64,000 bases of DNA from Lepidurus packardi (lineage: Eukaryota > Arthropoda > Branchiopoda > Notostraca > Triopsidae): assembly GCA_023053545.1 (NCBI GenBank), contig JAKZAN010000002.1, forward strand, positions 7,994,790 through 8,058,789, in the 5' to 3' direction. This document shows, piece by piece, positions 59,475 through 64,000 of the stretch. How positions within the stretch are numbered: position 1 is the stretch's first letter; each line of letters opens with the position of its first letter. The position numbers and the translations under genes were made by a program. The notes under the pieces were generated by a model. The model searched no databases. It was not told the DNA's origin and saw only the letters and a program-made list of their open reading frames with translations.

Positions 59475-60657
59475 TTAAATGGGCGTGGCAGTAGCAGTGG
59501 CTAGACTTTCATCCGTTTCCTCGTAGAGAGTAGTACAGGTGAGATCCGCAGCACTTTTGACTTTCCGAGCCGAAGCCATACGATGCAGAGCCACTTCTGT
59601 GGCGAGCACCACAACTGAATGTTGCCGAAGCCTATGGCCTGGTCTCGGGTGGTATTCTGGGGTCAGCAAACTGGTTTCGATTACTGGAAGGTGCCAGCGC
59701 GACGATCGGCAAGAAACCATCTACCGTGAGGTGGTAATCATAGATAACAAATAAAATAGATATTATGATCTCCCTTATCGGTGTTTTTTGTTGATTTTTG
59801 TATGCAGATTCTTTACTTACGTGGTGATGGTTCTCTGCCAAGGAAAGTGACGGCCTGTGAAGATGAACGGGGCTTTGGGGACTTCCCGGATCGTTAAACT
59901 TTGGCTGATAGGGCTCCAGCATCCGAATTTTGCCCCAGTTTTTAATAAAAAGTGCCACGGCCCCTGCCCATAGGAGCAAAACCAAGAGTACTATGCCGAC
60001 TTCCTCGGCCCGCAGGATCACTTTAGGACCGCCTTCGGTTGCGTTTTCATCGGTTTCTTCGTCGGAATACGTGTTGTTCCAATCTAAAAGAGGGAGTAAA
60101 AGCAACGAACGACAGGGTCAGTAGTCTTTCTTTTTAGGTTAGTTGGTCTCCCTGATAGTGAGTTTCCTTTTCACCGTAGGCCGAGTATGTCGTTTTTCCA
60201 AATTGAGACGGCTTCTGGCTCTACTCAGAGCCACTTATCCGGGACGATCAGAAGCGATCTCACTCGAACCGTAAGTGTACCAAAATTATTCCCCCAGACA
60301 AAAAAGAAAAGAAAGAGAGAGCGTAAAAGGGCTACTGGGAGTATTTTCAAGCTTGAGATGGGCCACGTCGCACTGACAGTCTATGGGATCGGTTAGAGCA
60401 GATTGCCTCCCCTAAATCCCCAGTCTGAATGAAAAGGCCTTGTTGATTAAAAGCAGCGTGTGTCCTGCATCCCAAAATCACCCTGCCTGGCCCGACTCAA
60501 TTGACACGAGAAGGACACCAAAAACAACAACAACAAACATTCCTACTGCGTTCCTGGCAAGACAGAAGACATAATGAAAGCAAACTAGATTGCACTGAAG
60601 AAAAATGAAACGTCAAGTCTAATAGAGACAAACCTTACCCATCACGACAAAATCCAT
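59475..60657 (-). CDS. Small single-pass membrane protein, unrecognised family
   Basis: Three minus-strand exons, 60657-60639, 60083-59821 and 59720-59475, join in frame to 528 nt (175 residues), which supports the model. The short acidic N-terminal part has N-x-T sites (NNT, NAT). One hydrophobic segment (about VGIVLLVLLLWAGAVALF) follows, then a cytosolic-type tail beginning KNWGKIRMLEPYQPKFNDPG, with polybasic and Ser/Pro-rich stretches. There is no signal peptide, so an N-out type III topology is likely. I do not recognise a named family; the conserved look of the juxtamembrane segment suggests an arthropod protein. Confidence 0.7.
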
Positions 60658-61142
60658 TCGCTCGTACCCTGCTGCTCGCCCAAGGGTCGCCTATTCATCT
60701 CGAGGGAAGATCCGTGCACTTTCGTTTTGCGTGTCTGCCTCTTCTGTTTCGTGGAAAGGGTAGAATAGAACGTCCGTCATACACGAAGCCCGGAACGGAA
60801 CTGGTTCCTCACCGATGTTTGCCTAGGGTTGTTTGAGGGCGACAGTAGAAACGCAGCAATGGGGTACCGCTGACGATTGCTTATCGACCCAAGGAAAACG
60901 CCATCAAGTGCCAACCCTGAAAGATCATAAGACAAGCGGAGTGGGCGAACTTTAGCGTTAGGTCCGCGGGAGAAAGGCCGCAAAGCTTCGTAGACGCTCA
61001 TATCGTTATAGAGATTTGTATAGAACCCGTAGTTCACATCATTCCACGTCGGTGCCTTCATAACAGGTAGTGCTGCATAATAGACGTGTACATAACGGCG
61101 AACAGACAGAATAAGCTATGGGAGAAAAAAGTGAAAAGAAAC

Positions 61143-63139
61143 TTAATGAAGCGCCAATGCGAGCGAGGCATTGGCAGCGAAACAATACGGCATCTCCGTG
61201 CCGTGGAGGTAGGTAGGCGTGCCCTTCACCAGCAGATTCACCACGCCCAGAACAGAGAAGACTAATCCCAGCAACGCCAAGCACAAAGCTCCCAATTTGG
61301 TAGAATTTAGGCCTGTTCCTCGCTCCTGGCGTAAGTAGCAGACGGCTGGTAGGATGTACGCCAGAGGAATAGCTGCTACAATACCCTACAGTGGGCGAGA
61401 GAAAGTCTGATTATAAAGCCTTTCCAGCTAGAGTCGCTAGAGTCATGTTACGTTGAGATATAGGGCGGTACCCAAGCTATTAAGGAATAGGGAACAGCCA
61501 GATGTCGTCAGAACCAGGACCAAGGTGACACTAGCCTCGACCCAAGGACGAGGTGGGGTGTCGTGACCGAAAAGGAGGTGGATCAGGACGTTACGAGCCA
61601 CGAGGCATTCGATGGGGTATGTGAGAAGAACGGTGAGCGAGAAAGCAATCCGTGCTGCATTCAATAGATGATCTCCCTGACAGTAGTTGTTGAGTAAATC
61701 GCCTTGCACTTGGCTCCGGAAGGTAAGGTAACCGCCCAACGCAAAAAGCGTTTGGACCACGGCGGAAGTGAGGACGGAAACGTGAGTTAGACGGGCCCAG
61801 CGAGAAGCGCTCGGTGCCTTCAGGGAACCCCACAAGAGGAAGGTACTATGATGACACATGAAAGCTGCTCAGTCCGTTAAAGAAAGAAGTCCAAACATTG
61901 GGGCTTTAGTGCTCCGAGTAAAGGTATCGAACCCTGAATAGCGTCTAGAATGGAATTGCTTACCAAAAGCCATTATGCCGACAGCTTCCGGAATGCCCCA
62001 ATTGGCGTACACCAATGGTTCTTCTGTAAAAGTCCTGTCAATAATAAGAATAGTAATTGCCAAAGGTGCATTTCTTTCCACTGGACACAAAATCTAGAAG
62101 TGCCTATGGCTTTTCATTTCTTGCTTTCATTTAAAAAAAAATATTTGAAAACTATTTACCTATAGATTGAATTTGAAATGATTTTGAACTATTTTAAGTT
62201 CTTTTCCAATTACTTCTACTTCGCTTGTACCTTATCTTTAACATTCAGTTTGAATTAGCCTATTGTTACCTAGGCTTTAATTATCTTGTAAATCTAATTT
62301 AACTAACTGTTATTTATTAATTTTATTTAACCGTTTTCTGAGAGTGGGCCTGGAAGGTTAACGTCCCAGGCAGACCTACCAGAGATGAGCCAGACTCGGT
62401 AGGCGGATCCAGATGGTGAGCAGGATGAATGCCGTCAGGAAGAGCGAAAACAAGGAAGCGCTAGTGAGACGGGTCATGTCTTTGAACAAAGACAGTGGCA
62501 GGGTGAGGGTAATGGTCGCTACGCCTACCACGCACCGTCGCAGCGTTTCCGCAGTGAGTGCTTGACTGGCTGGTAAATAAGCTGCCACCACCTTTGTTAC
62601 GGTATCCCCGACGATAATGTTATAGCTCAGCATGGCCACGAAGGGATACAGGAATTGCAGAAGGATAAGGAAGGCGTGACCGGCAATTCCCAAGCTGTTT
62701 CGAGCCAAAGCAGCGTAGGATTGAACTCCGGCTTTTTCTGCAGCGCTCACCAACAGAATGAGGCTAAAGTCAGTTAAGAGAGCCAGTAATAACAGGAGGA
62801 AGATGCCCACAACTAATCCGGCTCGTTCGAACGCAAAAGCCATGCCTATTAAACAATCAAAGGTCACCCGGAAATTGAACCTCTTTTCCATCTTATAAGT
62901 AAAACCAATTCCTGACCAATAACGCCGCTGCCGATGATTGAGTTGATGTAATTAAAAGAAGCCTGGGGTAGAGAACTTCGCTGGTCCTCGCATTTCTTCT
63001 CCTCCTAAAGAAACCCAAGTAATTTAGCAAGTTGTAGAAAAACGAAGGCAAAAAGCTTTCTTGTTCTTACCTCGACGAGCGGAAGCGTTTCTCCATCTTC
63101 TTCTCCCTGAATTGAGTCTGGCTCGCTCTTCGTTTCCAT
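61143..63139 (-). CDS. Amino-acid transporter of the SLC38 family (SLC38A11-like)
   Basis: Putative sodium-coupled neutral amino-acid transporter of the plasma or organelle membrane (AAAP superfamily, about 11 segments). Exons run from ATG 63139 through 63071, a short exon near 63005-62930, 62862-62376 region, 62038-61963, 61867-61448 and 61387-61143. Identifying runs: SFNYINSIIGSGVIG just after the start, then MAFAFERAGLVVG, PFVAMLSYNIIVGDTV, the conserved CHHSTFLLWGSL, LTYPIECLVARNVL and the terminal GIVAAIPLAYILPAVCYL. The stop is 61143-61145. Exon edges near 62900 and 62370 are approximate. Divergent from no close neighbour; gamma-tubulin ends about 570 bp beyond its start on the same strand. 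Confidence 0.88.
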
Positions 63140-63712
63140 GGATTCCTGTTAGGTGAAAATTTTGATCCCAGGAAAAAAAACTTTCGTTTTCGCAAACTCT
63201 GCAGCCTGACCTGTGTCACCTGGCCAGAGACTTGTTTCCAAGTTTTCAGTGATCTACTTTATCCCTTCTGGATATCGCACTCTTTCTAGTGTACTATCTT
63301 TTTCTCGATCTTGAGGTTTCCGTTGTGCTGGGTCGTCGAAGGCAAAAAAAAAAAATGAGGCAAAACAGACAAGCCACTTGTTGCCAATGCGCCTCGCGAA
63401 CACTAAGCCCACACAGGCAAGAATGACGAAAAACAAACCTTGTTCTGCGCCCACTCTCTCCTTTCCTCCGTACTCTTCTTCCTAGTTTCTGAATCGATAA
63501 AACGCGGTTCGACGTCTTCCCCTATGGCAGCTCTCGCGCAGCTGTCGTTTAAAAATCGATCTCTCAACGCAAAAGAAAACAAAGCTTTTATTAGAAGGGC
63601 CAATATCGCTTTTGTTTACAGAACTGCGAGTTTCGTCAAAAAGAACGCATGGCACATGTTATGCGAATGACCAAGAACAGAGAGATAATGGGGAAGCGAA
63701 AAGTGATTGAAG
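63140..63712. other. Intergenic region between the SLC38-like gene and gamma-tubulin
   Basis: About 570 bp, with no supported gene; should contain the SLC38-like promoter and the gamma-tubulin 3' UTR. Short open frames here lack support. Confidence 0.5.
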
Positions 63713-63934
63713 TTAGGAAGATTTAGCACTGGGAGCTGAGTCAGGAATAGCCGTCCATTGCAAGTAATCAGATTTGGTAGCGGCTGTGTATTCGTCAGCC
63801 AATTGCTGGACGACCTCTCGGCTATTGTCCAGTTCATCTAGGTTATCAATGAACATGGCTTCTTTGCGGAATTGGTCCAAAAAGGCGTTGCGTTTCCGGA
63901 GCTTGTCAAACTGGGCTAGGGTTCGGTCAAACAA
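63713..63934 (-). CDS. TUBG1: Gamma-tubulin, last exon only (gene continues past the window)
   Basis: C-terminal part of gamma-tubulin, the microtubule nucleator of centrosomes. The exon encodes [40 protein letters not shown] and [20 protein letters not shown], characteristic of the gamma-tubulin C-terminal helices, then a short variable tail ending SAPSAKSS. An AG acceptor precedes the exon at 63935-63936 on the minus strand; upstream exons lie beyond 64000. The stop is at 63713-63715. Confidence 0.93.
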   Translation of the reverse strand: MFDRTLAQFDKLRKRNAFLDQFRKEAMFIDNLDELDNSREVVQQLADEYTAATKSDYLQWTAIPDSAPSAKSS

Positions 63935-64000
63935 CTAGCAAAGGAAGAAAACAAAAGCAAACGGTAAGTGGTTGGGAACAAAACATGTTTAGAAAGAAAA

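Noticed and set aside
60777..61061. 94-codon minus-strand frame downstream of the SLC38-like gene
   Set aside because: Lies after that gene's stop, lacks a recognised domain, and probably is 3' UTR or intergenic.

Overview
This is a eukaryotic nuclear window, most likely from an arthropod. Its genes are split by short GT-AG introns (mostly 45-120 nt), the orthologues are metazoan (TAF9, DDX18, condensin D2, FARSB, MPC2, gamma-tubulin), and the mobile elements are eukaryotic (a long-TIR DNA transposon, hAT, Tigger/mariner-like MITEs, a gypsy-like LTR element). I cannot name the species. Exon boundaries were inferred by eye from GT/AG sites, frame continuity and family knowledge; no alignment was run.

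Layout. 1-20424: two near-identical direct copies, offset 11,012 bp and separated by a 100-N gap, of a large palindromic DNA transposon. In the better-preserved copy B (about 9741-19680) the inverted repeats are about 2.39 kb each. Their outer part carries about 200-bp tandem units centred on imperfect palindromes, and their inner part carries a small membrane-protein ORF. The unique centre holds one 16-exon gene whose exons join in frame into a predicted 1,277-residue protein: an H2C2 zinc finger, a complete DD35E integrase core (D170, D231, E267), a KRBA2-like C-terminal domain, five cysteine-rich CXC modules, an unknown region and a C-terminal PHD finger. This is the strongest candidate for something new in the window.

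20425-46876: ordinary host genes. TAF9 (+); an ARHGAP27/12-like Rho GAP with SH3, WW, PH and RhoGAP domains (-); DDX18 (+), divergent from it; condensin subunit NCAPD2 (+); and FARSB (-), convergent with NCAPD2. Several MITEs lie in introns. The NCAPD2/FARSB junction carries a decayed duplicate of both gene ends. Just upstream of FARSB is a gypsy-like LTR element (43128-46876) that has gag and protease, but in place of reverse transcriptase and integrase it has a long coiled coil.

46877-64000: an AT-rich stretch with a 60-bp perfect palindrome; a hAT element (48846-52156) with a perfect 8-bp target duplication and a frame-broken transposase; two SDR paralogues (sniffer/C-factor-like) with identical exon structure; MPC2; a small single-pass membrane protein; an SLC38-type amino-acid transporter; and the last exon of gamma-tubulin at the right edge. 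The host genes are unrelated housekeeping functions and form no pathway; the mobile elements provide most of the unusual content.
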